From: Vespula vulgaris
Taxonomy: Eukaryota > Arthropoda > Insecta > Hymenoptera > Vespidae
Direction: 5' to 3'
Assembly: GCF_905475345.1 (NCBI RefSeq)
Contig: NC_066589.1
Coordinates: 9,857,001-9,921,000, forward strand
DNA: 64,000 nucleotides
Made by a program: the position numbers and the translations under genes. Under the pieces are notes generated by a model. It ran no database searches. It worked only from the letters and a program-made list of their open reading frames with translations, and was not told the origin of the DNA. Positions 37,512 through 51,774 of the stretch are shown here, in pieces; position 1 is the stretch's first letter; each line of letters starts with the position of its first letter.

Positions 37512-39159
37512 CGCGTGTGTGTATGAATGTGTGTATGCATATGTGTCTTTCAACGAGCATCGCTAGCTCGATACAAAAATCGGCTAGTTGCTAACGTAAT
37601 AATAAAAATGGAAGCTAGGAAAGCGCAGAGATCGTAGATCGTTAAGCTCTCCGTTCTCATTCTCATTCGAGTAACAGGGAGTATTATGACGACACATTAA
37701 AAAGCATAACGAATAATGAATAATACCAAAAGGAAAAATAAAAAAGGAAATAAAAACGTCCAGTCGCAAAATCATAAATCAGTCTCAAAGCTCATTGTTA
37801 TGCAAAACAAATAATCCATATCAAGCAAATAATACATATATATGATCTACTTATCGTACGTTCTTTTAAATCGAATCTATAAATCAACGAGACGCTATAT
37901 AGTTTGTTCGTTTACTTTTGGTTTTTCTTTCTTTTTCCTTGGTTTTCTTTTTTTTTTGTTTCTGTTCCAGCGTAACTGTGAATCGATCGAAGCGAAAGAA
38001 AGGCGCTTCGTTGAAAAGAAAAATCGAAATCCGTTTGGTCTATCGCGCTTGAAAAAGCAGCCCGTTCGCGATAGGTCTACGAGAGACAGAGAGAACTCTC
38101 TGCGCTTTGTAAATAACATACATAAAAAGCTGTAATCCATCCACGTAGCGTTCACGTTAATTCCTCGGTATGTCGTTAATTAACGTTTCGTGTTACGTGG
38201 GTAGGAACCATCGAGGAGGACTTCACGTCTAGGGCTGACGTAACTACCGAGTGCTATCGTTGGATAAAGACGAATTGCTTTTTATCAATCGAGATCTACG
38301 TAAGTACGTCTCGGAGTGTCGCTTTCTGTTCGTCATAAATATTTTTTATATTTATTAGATGTACATCTCGATAATCAATATATATATATATATATTTTTT
38401 TGAGAATACGCGACGTGAACGCAAATTTGCCGAGGAGGACGAACTCTCGCGACACTCCCCTCTTCCTCCTTATCCCGTTTCGCTATTATCTATCGCTATA
38501 TTTAACAAAATCGACTTTAGCTACGGAAATGGCGAAGAATCAAGCTCGTTAATACGGAACCGGCGATATCTCGTAGCGGGATCAAGCGCACTGGTCTGAC
38601 AATCTAATGCGACAAAAACGATTACGATTACTTGCTAATGTCTATTGGGCATCGTGGTAATAGTCCATGGCTGATAGTCAACGTATTGTCGTTACGCCTA
38701 CGGGTACGGGTAGTAAAAAACAGGGTGATAGAAACTTACTGCTAAGTCACAAATACTTCCATACATTACCTGCTCTACGGAACACAATAAACAACGTAAG
38801 TACATATACCATACGTTGTATTTATTAATAGCTACGCTCACCATCTATATACGTACATACACACATATATGTGTGTGCGTGTGTGTGTGTATGTATGTAT
38901 ACGTGCACTTCTTTTCTTTTTTCATCTGCTTTATATCTTTATTTCACATTCTTGTTATTCCGTGATATTTATTCTCGACGATGGTGGAAGAAAAATAACA
39001 AAGAAAAAAAGAAAAAGAAGAAATATACGGTTAACATATAGGTACATGTACGTACGCGCGGGCGCACACGAAATTACATATACATATGTATGCGTGTATG
39101 TGTGTATATATATATAACTCGAGTCTCTCTCTATACGTATATATATATATGTATGTATA

Positions 39160-39190
<31 letters not shown>

Positions 39191-39723
39191 ATCACATATG
39201 TATCGTAACTCAACATCAACCTTCTTTTCTACTAGACAATCACAAGTTCAGTAAAGGTGAAAGCGTTTGTTTATTCACGATAATACGTCAAATGAACGAT
39301 TATCGTTCTGATGGTCAGTATTGTATATAGTAATAACGCTGGCATGTAATATGGCAACAACATACACAAACGAACGAAAGGTACGCAACGAATTAAAAAA
39401 TACAACGAGAAAACGACCAACAAAGAATTCATTTGCGGGATAGGGTGATGGGGGCTACGTGCCGTCCGTCTCGGACAGTTTAAGCAACGAGGAAAAAATA
39501 TAAAAAAGAGAGAGAAAAAGAAAACCAAGAAAAAGGAGGAGAAGAAAAAGAAGAAGAAGAAGAAGGGAAATCGGATGGAGCGAGATAAAAAGAAAAATAG
39601 GAAAGAAAAAGAAATGGTAAAGAAAAACGAACGAAAAACGAAAGGAAAACAGAAAGAGTAAAATCGGATTCAAAGAAAAAGAAGAAAAAGAAAATAGAAA
39701 AGAGGAACGAGAGAAAGAGAAAA

Positions 39724-39765
<42 letters not shown>

Positions 39766-39770
39766 CGAGA

Positions 39771-39810
<40 letters not shown>

Positions 39811-40720
39811 GAAAGAGTAAGAGAAAGAGAAAGAGAGATAGGAGCAAAGAAGAGAGAAAAATAAGGTGAAAAGAAAAATTGGACAAACAGTTGATTTAAA
39901 ATGATAATCAATTAAGCGCGAAAAGCCAAGCTTGAAAGCGAGGAAAGCGTTATTTCTCTTTATCGTCTTTTTTCTTTTCTTTTTATCATTTTTCAATTAA
40001 AAAAGGCATACAGAGAGAGAGACAGCTATTCGAATTACAAGAAGGATTATATCGATAAAGTGCGATTGTCTTATGCCGAAAAAGCAGTCGAGTGGTCGAG
40101 AAGAGGAGAAGGTTCTTGGGGGACCGTGAGGTGGGCTGAGGGTGGAGTGGGGGGAGGGTGGGTGAGGAATCGTTCGCAGAGCAGCGGCAGGGGTAGCAAG
40201 CTCTCTACTTTCAAACATTGCGCCCTAATTCAGATTTTCTTTCCTTTCCGTGATATCCATTTTTTTCAAGTTCTCTCTCCTCTAATAACGATAATATAAC
40301 AATGCGCCTCGCATATGTATGTATGTAGATAGGTATTTATGTATGTATGTATGCATGTTGTATGTATGTATGTATATATGTATGTATATATGTATGTATG
40401 TATATATATATATAAAAGGCATTGGCATTGTATATGCGCGATTTGCAAGAAAGCGACAGAGAGGGACGCCCAATCACGTGCACTCGTTATTAAGGATCGT
40501 GCACACCGTCTAGCGATCAAAAGCGTTTTGAAGAAAGTGCCTTGTGGGTGGGTAGAGGGGGTGGCTGGGGTTTGGGGGTGATAGGAGCGATAGGAAGACT
40601 CGTACGAGAGTGACTAAGGATACGTTCTTTCGACTTACGATCGATCGGGAGAGATTTGGTTTGGCTCGAAGGGGGTGGGTGGGGTATAGAGAGATAGAGA
40701 GAGAGAGAGACAGAGAGAGA

Positions 40721-40764
<44 letters not shown>

Positions 40765-42047
40765 GACGCGCAACTTTCGACGATCGGCGTGGAGGATAAT
40801 CGTCGATCGACGGACACCTGAATGAAATATAATCAAAAAAGAAAATTGAGGAGACGTTTGAGGGCAGGGTAGGAGGTGGCTTTTAAGGATAAATTCGAGC
40901 TTAGATCGAATCTCGAAAATCACACACATATTGCTCATCGTCAAGCTCGTCGTTTGGATTCGTTGTGTCGCCGTCATCGTCGCTAAGTCTAAAGTCCAAA
41001 GACAAAGTTGCTTATCTACTCGCGCATTAACGATCGGTCGTACAGGTATATAACTTTCTCATCGCTAGGCGGGTGCCGATGGTGAGTGTAATACAAAGCA
41101 TGGCCTATATTTGCTGCGGGTAATATGTAATGTATAATGCGGCGGAAAGTAAAAGCGAATGTTTGTAAGTATAAACCAACGAGCCAATCAGCGTACAGCT
41201 CCGCCATTGCCTCCGTAACCAACGTTCCTAATTTGCAAGGAATCGATAGACCGAAGATTGGCGTAGATTTCGAACGGTCAAAGTACAATATAACAGAGCA
41301 GGTAACTTTGCGGCTCTCTTCTTGTACTTTTCCTCGATAGCTGCTGCGTTCGAGCAGCAAAAAGAAATGAGAGTTTATCGAAAGAAAGAAAAAAAAGAAA
41401 GAAAGAAAGAAAGAAAGGAATAAATAAAGAAAGAAAGAAAAAGAGAGAGAAAAAAAGGAAAACAGAAAAAGAGATTTTGCGCCATTTGCGTGACGCCATC
41501 GATTCGAAAGACAAGAGAATTGGTTCGAGGCGGGAACGATTGCAGTAAAGCTAACTCGCTTATCCTGTTCATTCGCCAGTCTCGACGTAACTCGACGTAT
41601 CTATGTATGTATGTATGCACGTAGAATACATAAACGTAACGTCGTTGATAAAATAACGAAAGCGAACACATCGTTCTATCGACTCTCATGAAACTGGGTA
41701 CGGGAATTAATCTGAGGTCGATTCGCGAACGAATCGAATGGACTCGAGCTCGCGCATTCGTTAGGGCGAGTTACCTTAAAAATAAGGTCGCTTTTGCTGA
41801 AACCGGACTTCTTTTTACTCATATTGTCAGAACTTAGGCGCCCCCTCCGCTCAGTGCGTTTTTTTTGTAGGTTCTGCAATATCTAGAAACAAAAGAAAGC
41901 CGGGACATAGCAAGACATAGTAAGTAAAGGACAGGTAATAGAAGTTTATATAGAAAAAGAAGAAGAGAGTGTATAGAGAGAGAAAGAGAGAGAGAAAAAG
42001 AGACAGAGAGAGAGAGAGAGAGAGATTAGAAAGATAAGTATAGTTAG

Positions 42048-42095
<48 letters not shown>

Positions 42096-43269
42096 AAGAA
42101 GAGAAAAGAAGAGAAGAGAAGAGAAGAGAAGAGAAGAGAAGAAAGTTAGAAAGTAAGAAGGAAAGAACTCGACGTGGATAAAGAGATCGGGTATATTAGT
42201 ATCGAAAGACATTTTTTTTGTGTAAGACAATGAGGAAGGCAAAGATGGAAGAAAACAAGTGGAGCAAGTTTATAGACAAAGAAACGTATCCCTTCTTTTT
42301 TTTCCATTTACATTTAAGAAAAAGAAAATTTCCATGTATTTCAGTAGATGATATATCAAATGTAAAAGAGAGCTTGTGAGTGGCTCGTGATAGATACTAC
42401 AGATAGAAATTTGGAAATTAATTAATTCTTTTTCTTTTTACTAGGATTATACCTTCGTCATTAATTTTTCTTTTCTTTTTTTTTGTGTTTGTCTTTTCTT
42501 TTTTGTGTTTTCTTTTTTTTTGCAGGTAGCTTTTTTCTCGTCTTTTTTCCTTTTTTGTTTTTTGTTCTCTTGTTATCCGGAAATATCCGTCGCTAGGCAA
42601 AGCGCTGGAAGCACCCGATAATTATTTAAACGTGGCCGAAGCCAATGAAATTTAATTATCTTGCTCGATTCGTCGTACGACACGATCGATATAGGGAGGG
42701 AAAATTGATAAAAGCTCCATACTCTTCTCATACACTGCTGCAGCCTTAAAACGCATAGAAAAATATAAAATTCAAGTTGGAACGGTGATGATATCTTAGC
42801 CGTTAAGTTTTCACTTCTTCTCGTCTCTCTAGATCTAGATCTCTTTTTTTCTCTTCGCTTACTATCGATTAATCCGATCGGTCGACATCACCGATCCCGC
42901 TTATGGCAGATGCGTGTCGGACGAAGGATGGGCGTATGATGGATCTTCGAGCAAAAAACAATAGTTTCTGGCGAGTGGATAAGAATGGATGGTACAAGTT
43001 GACCGTAGTGAGAAAAAGAGAGAGATAGAGAAAAATTGATGATTTACAGCATTAGTAATCAAGAACCAATAAGCCATTCGTTAGTAAAAAAAAGCTTTCT
43101 CGATTCAGCAGACGCGCAAGCGTTAAAGCCACGATTCCTTCGTTAAAAGCTTGGATTATGCCTCGATGAGTTAGTCAGTAATAAGAATATAATTATAGCA
43201 AAAAACACAACAATATTCTCGCGTGACCATCGTTAGGACTTTTTCAACAGAAGAAGATTACAAAAAAAG

Positions 43270-43300
<31 letters not shown>

Positions 43301-46300
43301 GAAATGAATATATAAAAAAAAAATAAAAACAAAGAAAAAAGATAAACAAAGAGGCTGACACATCCTCGCTCGACTTTTCTCTATTCCGTGTCTTCTCTTT
43401 TATGGTACGTTCGAATGACGAATAAAATCGATCGATGATATTTCAATGACGTGACGAAGAAATAAATAATAGAAAATTCAGATCGAAGAGTCCACTCGCC
43501 CATGACGACACTGTTGGTGAATATACGAGGAAACTATAAAATAATAAAGAAAAATGATTTAGAGAAAAGTAAATTACTTGAGAAACTTACTGTCTTAAAT
43601 CATTGGATTGACGCTTATGGTCAACTTGTACGTTGCGAATCTCGTTATTAGATTCGTATAGAAAACGTTACCGTAGTTTTCTACGTATGTAGATCTTGGC
43701 TGCGAGATTGGAAAATCGTCGCGCGCAACTGTGTGCGCGGATCGTTGCATAAAAATAAAATGGATACACGCACATACACATACATATATGTGTATACATG
43801 CGTGGACATGACAAACGTGCAATGTGTTTATATACGTGTTTCCTCTTAGTTTTAGCGTTAGAGAGCGTACACAACACACGCACACACACGAGCGCGCGGG
43901 TTGGGCGCGCGCGCGCGCGCCAGCACATACACACAAGCGCACGCGCACGAACCGCGAACGTACACGCGCACACAGATACATCGTTTCTGGCGACGTTGAT
44001 ACGTGTGCGTGTAGCATTCTTAAAGGGACCGAATGCGATTAATCATCGTCTATGATCTGTCATTTTTTCGCATCGCCCGTGAGTTATCGCCTTTTAATGT
44101 TCGCGCCTCTGAGCGTCCATTTAATGCGGTTGTTTTAACACACGGTTCGATGAGCAAGCAACAAATTGCACTTGTAACCATAATACTACTCGCTCGTAGT
44201 AGTAGTTCTCTTCTTCTTCTCTCGCGCGTTTACTAGAATAACTCATGCGAATTTCAAAAAAAGTTGCATAAACAGTGACGAGTATAGGAGGTTATATATC
44301 GAATTGACGATCTATGAAGTAAACAATTACAACTAAATATATGTATATAGATCTCTAACCTTCTTCTACACGTAAATAAGTAAGTAAATAAGTACCTGCT
44401 ACTATGTCGTAAAGTAAAAGGAGAGTCGACGATTATTTTGGAAAATTGGATATGACGTCTAGCATAACACGTACGGGAGATACAGATATGCGGGATTATA
44501 TATTTCTTTTGTTATTGGACTCGGTCGTGTGCAAGAGAGAAGAACGACATAGAAAGGATCGACGGACACGACCGTTTCATTTTCTCCCGGGGGAAAGATG
44601 CTGGAAGATGCGAGAAGAGTAAGGAGAGAATAAGGAAGAATAAATAAGAAGAGAAAAAGAGGAAAAAGGTGTATGGGCGTCGGCCTAAGAGGAAAGATGG
44701 GAAAAACCGAAGAACGAAGGCACATCTTGTCCCGTCCGTGCGTTCTCTTTTCCGTGTCCAGGCGGAAGGAAAACGCCGCGGATGAAAACATATATATATA
44801 TATACATATATATACACGGTGTATGTATATAGTATACATATTGATACGTATAATAAGAAATTTTCTTCTTCTCTATCTCAGGCATCTAAAAACACGAGGA
44901 AAAACTGCAAGCAACGGATGATCAAAACGTAACTCGGAAATCAGCCGTATGGCTCGAACGGGTTTGGATCGGATCGGAGAATGAGAGAGACAGAGGGAGA
45001 GGGAGAGAGAGGAGAAGACGAAGGACAGGTGGAAAAAAAGGAAAAGAAACGTAAAAGAGAGATAGAGAGAAAATGAATGGAAATGGGGACACACACTGAA
45101 CACGGGCACATTGCCAAAAAATCTCGGGCAAATAGGATTAATATACACCTAACACACACACCAACCACACACAGCACAGGCAGACCTACGGTCAGACCAA
45201 TCAACTTTCTTGTCTCTTTAGAGTAACCCGTGTCGAATACCATACGGATTGAGGAGCCAGAATATAAACCATTGTCTTTCTCCTTTTGTTCGGATTCTTT
45301 TCTCTCGTCGCTTCCTTCGTTATTAGAGTCGAGATAACGCGTCTCGTCGTCCGTCTCTAAGCGGTGTCATCGCGATTACCTTTTTTTTTCTCTCTTTTAT
45401 CTTCTTTTTTTTCCTTTTCCTTCCACGATCTCGATCATTATTCCTGATTATCACCGTCCTCTATATTTACGTACGTGTATCTCTTTCTCCATCTCCGTAT
45501 ATCATTCTTCCAATCTTTTTATCTACCTCTGCTTTTTTCCGTTTCTTAACCATAATTCTACACCATGATATCGAGAAGAACAGTCATCGCGCGATTCGAT
45601 CTGTATAATGCATTTACTATAAAGACACGAACACGTGCACGCGTATCTCAATCACGTGGATGCTCTTTGCGAAAAAAAAAAGAAAGAAAAAAGAAGAAAC
45701 GACGAAAGACTCAAGATTACTTTTCGAAATCAATTTGTCGTATAATGTACATGCTCGCGTTTATATCTCGCTCGTCGCGCGACTGAATTATCCAGGATTA
45801 AGAAAGATACACGGTGGTAATCAAGATCGTAAACGTTTTTAAGCCGGATCGTCGTCGAATTCGTCGTTTTTCTTATATCGGATGTGTCAAGCTAATGGTC
45901 GACCTTGATTCGCCGGTATTCGGCAGGGTTTACCCCGTATTAACTATTTCAATTCAAAACTCGAATGAATGCCTAGCAAGAAACGTAAATTTGAAGAAAA
46001 ATTCTTAGAAAATCAGTTCAAACGTCATACCAAACCGTTCTCAGGGATTTTCACAAAGGAACTAGCTCTAGTCGTGTTAAACATCGACACAATATGTTGT
46101 TACACGGTTCTCGATCGTCTTTAGGCCAAACACATCCAACGTAATTTTCTTTTAGAAACGTACGCGTCCTTTCGACGAATCAGGAATGATTAGGAATTTA
46201 ACGAGTCTCGGGAAGAAAAGAACACTTCAACTTGGATGTGTCGTAGCTAAAGGCGTCTAATACCGAAACTCGAAAGAACACACGGCAAACTATTGTTTAT

Positions 46301-48267
46301 GCATATACCCCTATTAGGGAGAAGTAACGAACTGAAAAGCAAAACACGACAATATTAAACAATGGCAATCGTAACGTTAAAAAGTAACAGGTGAAGAGGG
46401 CTTTGAATAACGATATGGTAACGATAATAATAATAGGAACGAAACGATAATAATCAACGTTAACAAAGGTTGTAATAATAACGATCTAGCAAAATATACA
46501 TTATATATATAAACGTATATATATATATGTATATACATATATTTATATGCAAATACGTATATAAATATATGCAAAGTATATATATCTATATATATATATA
46601 TATATTTATACGAAGAAACATTAAGTTTGAAGTTAACGAACGCTTCAATCAAGAAAGGGCATTTGGCCTTGGTTTCGGGATTACTAGGCAGGCACACCTT
46701 GCTGGTTCGGTCTGGTTGGGGCGGTGTCGCCCGACGCTCGTAGTGCCTCTCCGGCTGTTGATAAAGGGGGATCTGCAAACCCATTCGGAAACGTGTTCTC
46801 GCAATGCGCCTAGGAGTAGGACGACTTGTATAATTGTTCTCGTTATCTGGTTTCGACGTGTATGTGCGTGCGTGTAAGAGACAGAGGAATATTTCGAGCT
46901 TCTTTCTTTTCTTTGCTTCTTACAGGGGGGGGGGGCTTTTTTGTCAATTTTTTTCTCTTTTTTTTTTTCTAAGCGCGAATCGTAGATATAAGAAAACAAT
47001 ATTAATATATACATATATCGATAAAACTCGTTGTACGGATGCGAATCAGTGACGACAAAAATTGTGCCGTTCGGCGGTCTCTTTCTCGACAAAAAAAAAA
47101 AAATAATAAAAGAAAAAAAAAGAAAAAGAAAAAAATTAGGAACGTTCGATCTATGTCGAAAATGATTACCGATACGTCGTTTGCCTTTGATCTTTATATC
47201 TCGCTATTGTACGACTTTGATAATTTTTTTATTTCACCCAACATGTACCTATTCTTTCTAAAAGTAATACGTTTGATATTCGTATCGTAAAGTCTCCTTT
47301 TCATTTTTATTTTTTTACTTTTCGTCGGTTTATTTTACCGTACCGTAGCCAATGGGTCGATAAAACGTTTACCTAATTCGAAGTAGGATAACGCGATATC
47401 TTATTCGAGTATCGAATAGAAGAGAAAAGAGAGGTAAAAGCAGAGGGGAGGCAATAGGATATATAAAACGTAAGCGCAATAACATTTAGAATAAATAACA
47501 GACTGCTCCCCGATTCGACGAAAAGCCTGATTGATTCGTTGGTCTGTTCGCTGCGTCACGGTACACTCTACGGGCAGAACACAATAAGGAAAAACGTAAA
47601 GTTCCATAAATATATCCTCCATTAAAACGTATATATTAAATCGATCAACGATTTATAGTACGTTACACGATACCGCACGAGAGTTTTCACACGATCGATT
47701 ATAAGATAAAAATTCTTTTTTTAACTTTATATATTTTTCTCCACGATATGATAAAGAGACGTTGAAATCTTTATCTATTATTGGATAATGTTAGCTCCAT
47801 AAAAACGGAACATGCTCTCTTCGTTTTTGCCTGCCGATCGGTTATCTACCAGGTTGGTAGAAACGTGTCGCGCTTTTTCTTCGTCGTCTTCTTCTTTTTT
47901 TTTTATATCTTTAATTTTTTTCCGTTTTCTTTTCCTGTTTGTTTGTTTATTTTTTTGTCTTTTTTTCCTTTTTAAACTGAAATCATATTACTCGATCGAA
48001 TTGGATTTCGATGGATGAACTCAACGTTCGTTGAATTTATTCTCTAAAGAGTAATGTCAAAAAAAGAAAAAGAAAGGTAATTTGTTATATACGAAAGATA
48101 AAAAGTAAGATAATATTTTGCACGTTTTTAGAAATCGACATTGTCCCCCACCAACCTGACGATATCGATCTCATTAACGTAATTCTTTCTTATTTTCGGG
48201 CAAGGTGAATCCATTGGACTTTATATATAGGTATATTATTAGGTGAGATATATATATCGAAGAAATG

Positions 48268-48319
<52 letters not shown>

Positions 48320-48715
48320 CAACAACAACAAAAAGATACTTATTCGTCGAAAGAGTTAATGTACATGTGATCAACGGGTTCGCCTTGCATTTATCGTTTA
48401 TGGTTAAGCAAATTACCTGTTACCTTGTATCAGGTAAGGTCGCTCATAAATATCGGAATCGATCCAAATATAAGTTCGTTTAGCAAATAACGAATTAATA
48501 ACGACGATAAGGTCTCGACAAGAAATTTCAAATTTTTCACGTCTGCGCGATAATTAAGGCGAGCAAAAAAAAAATAAATTAAACCGATCGAATTACAGAC
48601 AGAAATATAATTTATATTACAGTAAATGAGAATTATCACGCGTAAAATCATAATCGCGTAAATTTTAGATTTGCGAAGAGACAAATTTATCGAAAAATTC
48701 TTGTCACGTTTTTAT

Positions 48716-48753
<38 letters not shown>

Positions 48754-49758
48754 CTTTCGCTCTCTCTCTCTCTCTCTCCCTCTTTTTATCTTATTTGTTT
48801 TCTCTCTCCCCTTCCCCTCCCTCTTTCCCTCTCTACTTTCATAACCGCGATGACGATTCTTTTCGTAATTGTCATTTCCGAGAATTGGTAATGACGTAAA
48901 CGGAGCACGAACTTTACCTTGGATCGAGTCACTTTTTATAATTGGTAAATGGCGACGTTTTGAGACGTTGACTTTATACAAGGGACATCTTATGTGTATA
49001 GATATACATATATATACATATACATATACATATACATATATATATATATATAAATAAAAAAAAGTAAGTGATCGAGAAACGATGCCATATATAATAATAA
49101 ACGATAAAACACTCACATAGACCTCTTCCCATTGTGAGACATACCGCACCAGTCTTGACAAGCGTAGTAACCTAACGAGTGATAACAGTTTTGCAAGCCT
49201 GAGGATCCTGAGAGCACGTCCAGCATGCAGGATCTGGAAGGACTCACTGAAGTCCTGAAACTAAAAGTCCATCGATCGTGATCCTTCTTTCTTCTTTCCT
49301 CGAAAATTCGTATTTGGTTCGTGTGAACGTAAACGAGAAAAAAAGAGGGATGGAGAGGAAGAGAGAGAGAGCAAATTAAAAATAGCTTATTACTTACTTG
49401 ATTAAATATGAGGAAAATATAGTCTAGCGGTATGGATGAGATGAGGTCGAGAAAGAACCAAGTCCTGAGGTAGTGTTTTGCGATTAACTTGGGATCCAAT
49501 ATCACTTGTTCGGCGTTATCTTGCTGCATTATACCTGCATGACAAAAATGAAGAAGGAAATCGATTCACGTTGTATTTTTCTCTCTCTCCCTACAATTTT
49601 TTTTTTCGTTCCTTTTTATTTTTCTTCTTCCTTAATTACACTCGACTGAAAAATAAAAGCAACGACGTGATCTCGATTTGAAAATCATAACGGAGCCTTT
49701 GATTGCGCGTACCCTACGACCAATTTAATTAGCCTTTGAGAGCAGTATCGTCGTCGTT

Positions 49759-49800
<42 letters not shown>

Positions 49801-50677
49801 GTCGTCGTTGACATCGTCGTCGAGCCGTGATCGTCCGACGATGATAACCTCAACGAGATACGAAAACGCGGACTCCGACAATAATCTGGATCAAGAATTT
49901 ATAACAATTGCGAATCGACGCCGAGCGCGTACACAGCTTGATGCGCACATACGTAACGTTTTCCATCGGTGTCAGGCTCGTGACCTAATTCCGCCCTTGT
50001 ACCAACTCGAACGTGGTTCAAATTAATCCCTGTGCAATAACGAAATGTCAAGGAGTTGCCGTAGTTGGAATCAGTGACGTTCTCTCGACTTGCTAGACAA
50101 TAACATCGTTGTATATTGCACTTAAGAGAAGCACCCCCACCCCCGATTCGACGATGGCCAGAGCCGCAGGTGGCGCCTAAGACGATCCTCTCCTTTGCTC
50201 TCTTGGCCCCTTCGAGATATCGATAACTCTTTGACGTGCCAACTATCGCGATACGGATCACCCAATACGTGTAAATCATTGGAAAAGTCAAACTTCTTCG
50301 ACCCTTTCGCAAAGTTCGACCCGTCGATGTAACTGTTAGGAGAAACGATTCTGGTACTTACCGGTCCTAAAGTTTACGACGATGTCTATGAGGAATATAG
50401 TGTCGGAAAGGCAGTTGAAGGCTATCCACCTAGTGCTTAGGTCGTCATTGAAAAAACTAATGGCAACTGGCAGAATTATCAAATTAGCAACCAGAAGGAG
50501 GAGCATGCAGAGGTCCCAGTAAAATCTGAAATCAGAGATAAGTATCGTTGGTGTCAGCGTTATTTCATTTCCCTTCGCTTCGCGATTATCTCGACGAGCG
50601 AGCCAATTTTGGATTAAGTCCGAAGAGGAAGGAAGTTGGAAAGAAGGCCGTGATCTTGTCGAGCGAGAAAAGGAAGA

Positions 50678-50742
<65 letters not shown>

Positions 50743-51726
50743 TAAAAGCCAATTTCTGAAAGTTCAGCTTTAATCAGTTCGATTCTGGTCCTACCGACAG
50801 CATTGGCCCACTTTTCCAACTAATAACGTTGCTACATCGGCACCGATACGAATAGGTATATGTATGTACGTGCTCGTGGCGTGCTTGTTGGAAGCTCGAT
50901 ACATGGGTGCCCTCGCGTGTAATATTCACAAACGAACAATGTTTTTCGGTTATGTCCTGTCATCCGAATTCTACGGAGAGGATCTATTGCGGTTTTGATA
51001 ATGAAGAGGCACAATAAGTGCATACACACGAACGCATTCATCCACTCGCCCGCACATACACGCATACGCGCTCGCACACGTACGTACGTATATGTGTATA
51101 CACCTAATTATTTTGGAATTACATTTAAAATCCAGAAGCACGGTAGTAGTGTGCTCCTTTATGAAACACATCGAGAGGGTAAGGCGAGTTTGTGCACGGC
51201 TTTCGTGCACTTGGAAGTACTCGAAACTTTGAGAGCTCCGTCAACTCGTTGAAGCCGACACACTCGTGGAACGAAGAGTGCGTGAGTTGATGCGTACAAC
51301 GCTGGGGCACGTGCCCGACACCTCTTGCGTTGAAAATAAAAATGCTCGTACATATATGCAATATGTATATTAATTAACGCTCGCTCTCTTTCTCTATCCC
51401 CCTTTTAATAAGTAACGATGTCGGAGAACTCGTCAAAATGGTAGAAGAAAAAAAAAACTGCGAGAGAAGAGAGGAAAATTATTCTAATCGTATTCGAAGG
51501 CGAATGCTCCGCTCGTATTCTCCTCGTGGTATAAACTGACCTAAAAGCCCGAAAAGATTACGCCTTAACCGTAGAATGATACCTTACTTGAAATTTATGA
51601 GCCTCTCTAACGAGCACGCTTCCCTGGATGCTGTGACTACGACCCTTTCGGGAATTCCTGACAATTTATCGGCTTCGTAGCCTTCGCGAATATGCTTTTT
51701 TACTTGACGTCGTCTCTTTCCTTTTT

Positions 51727-51774
<48 letters not shown>

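Larger units (their letters stand above)
36783..49116 (-). other. 12.3-kb Ih intron between S4 and S5
   Basis: A phase-0 intron. It contains three candidate in-frame cassette exons (listed separately), long (GA)n tracts on the + strand at 39.7, 40.7 and 42.0 kb, a (TC)n tract at 48.7 kb, and AT, GT/GC and ATA/ACA arrays. Other open frames in it are repeat translations. A possible + strand exon-like stretch at 41137-41300, ending in GAGCAG before GTAACT, has no recognisable product. Confidence 0.7.

Noticed and set aside
39455..39996. 143-residue Ser-Leu and Phe-rich - strand frames that look like membrane proteins
   Set aside because: Generated by the (GA)n and purine tracts; no non-repetitive coding core.
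41137..41340. A + frame ending KYNITEQ before a GTAACT donor-like site
   Set aside because: No matching acceptor or partner exon found, and the product is not recognisable.
44941..45243. A - strand frame starting MVFDTGYSKETRKLIGLTV with a hydrophobic stretch, considered as another Ih cassette
   Set aside because: No splice acceptor stands in front of the ordinary-looking part, and the remainder comes from CA and GA repeats.
47520..47600. A - strand segment after CCCGTAG reading TVTQRTDQRINQAFRRIGEQ, considered as an Ih cassette
   Set aside because: No credible donor follows, and only one phase is open; support is too weak.
49736..50026. A 96-residue + frame with polyserine followed by ordinary sequence, inside an Ih intron
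   Set aside because: The first part is the (GTC)n array. The remainder has no recognisable domain and no evidence of transcription on that strand.
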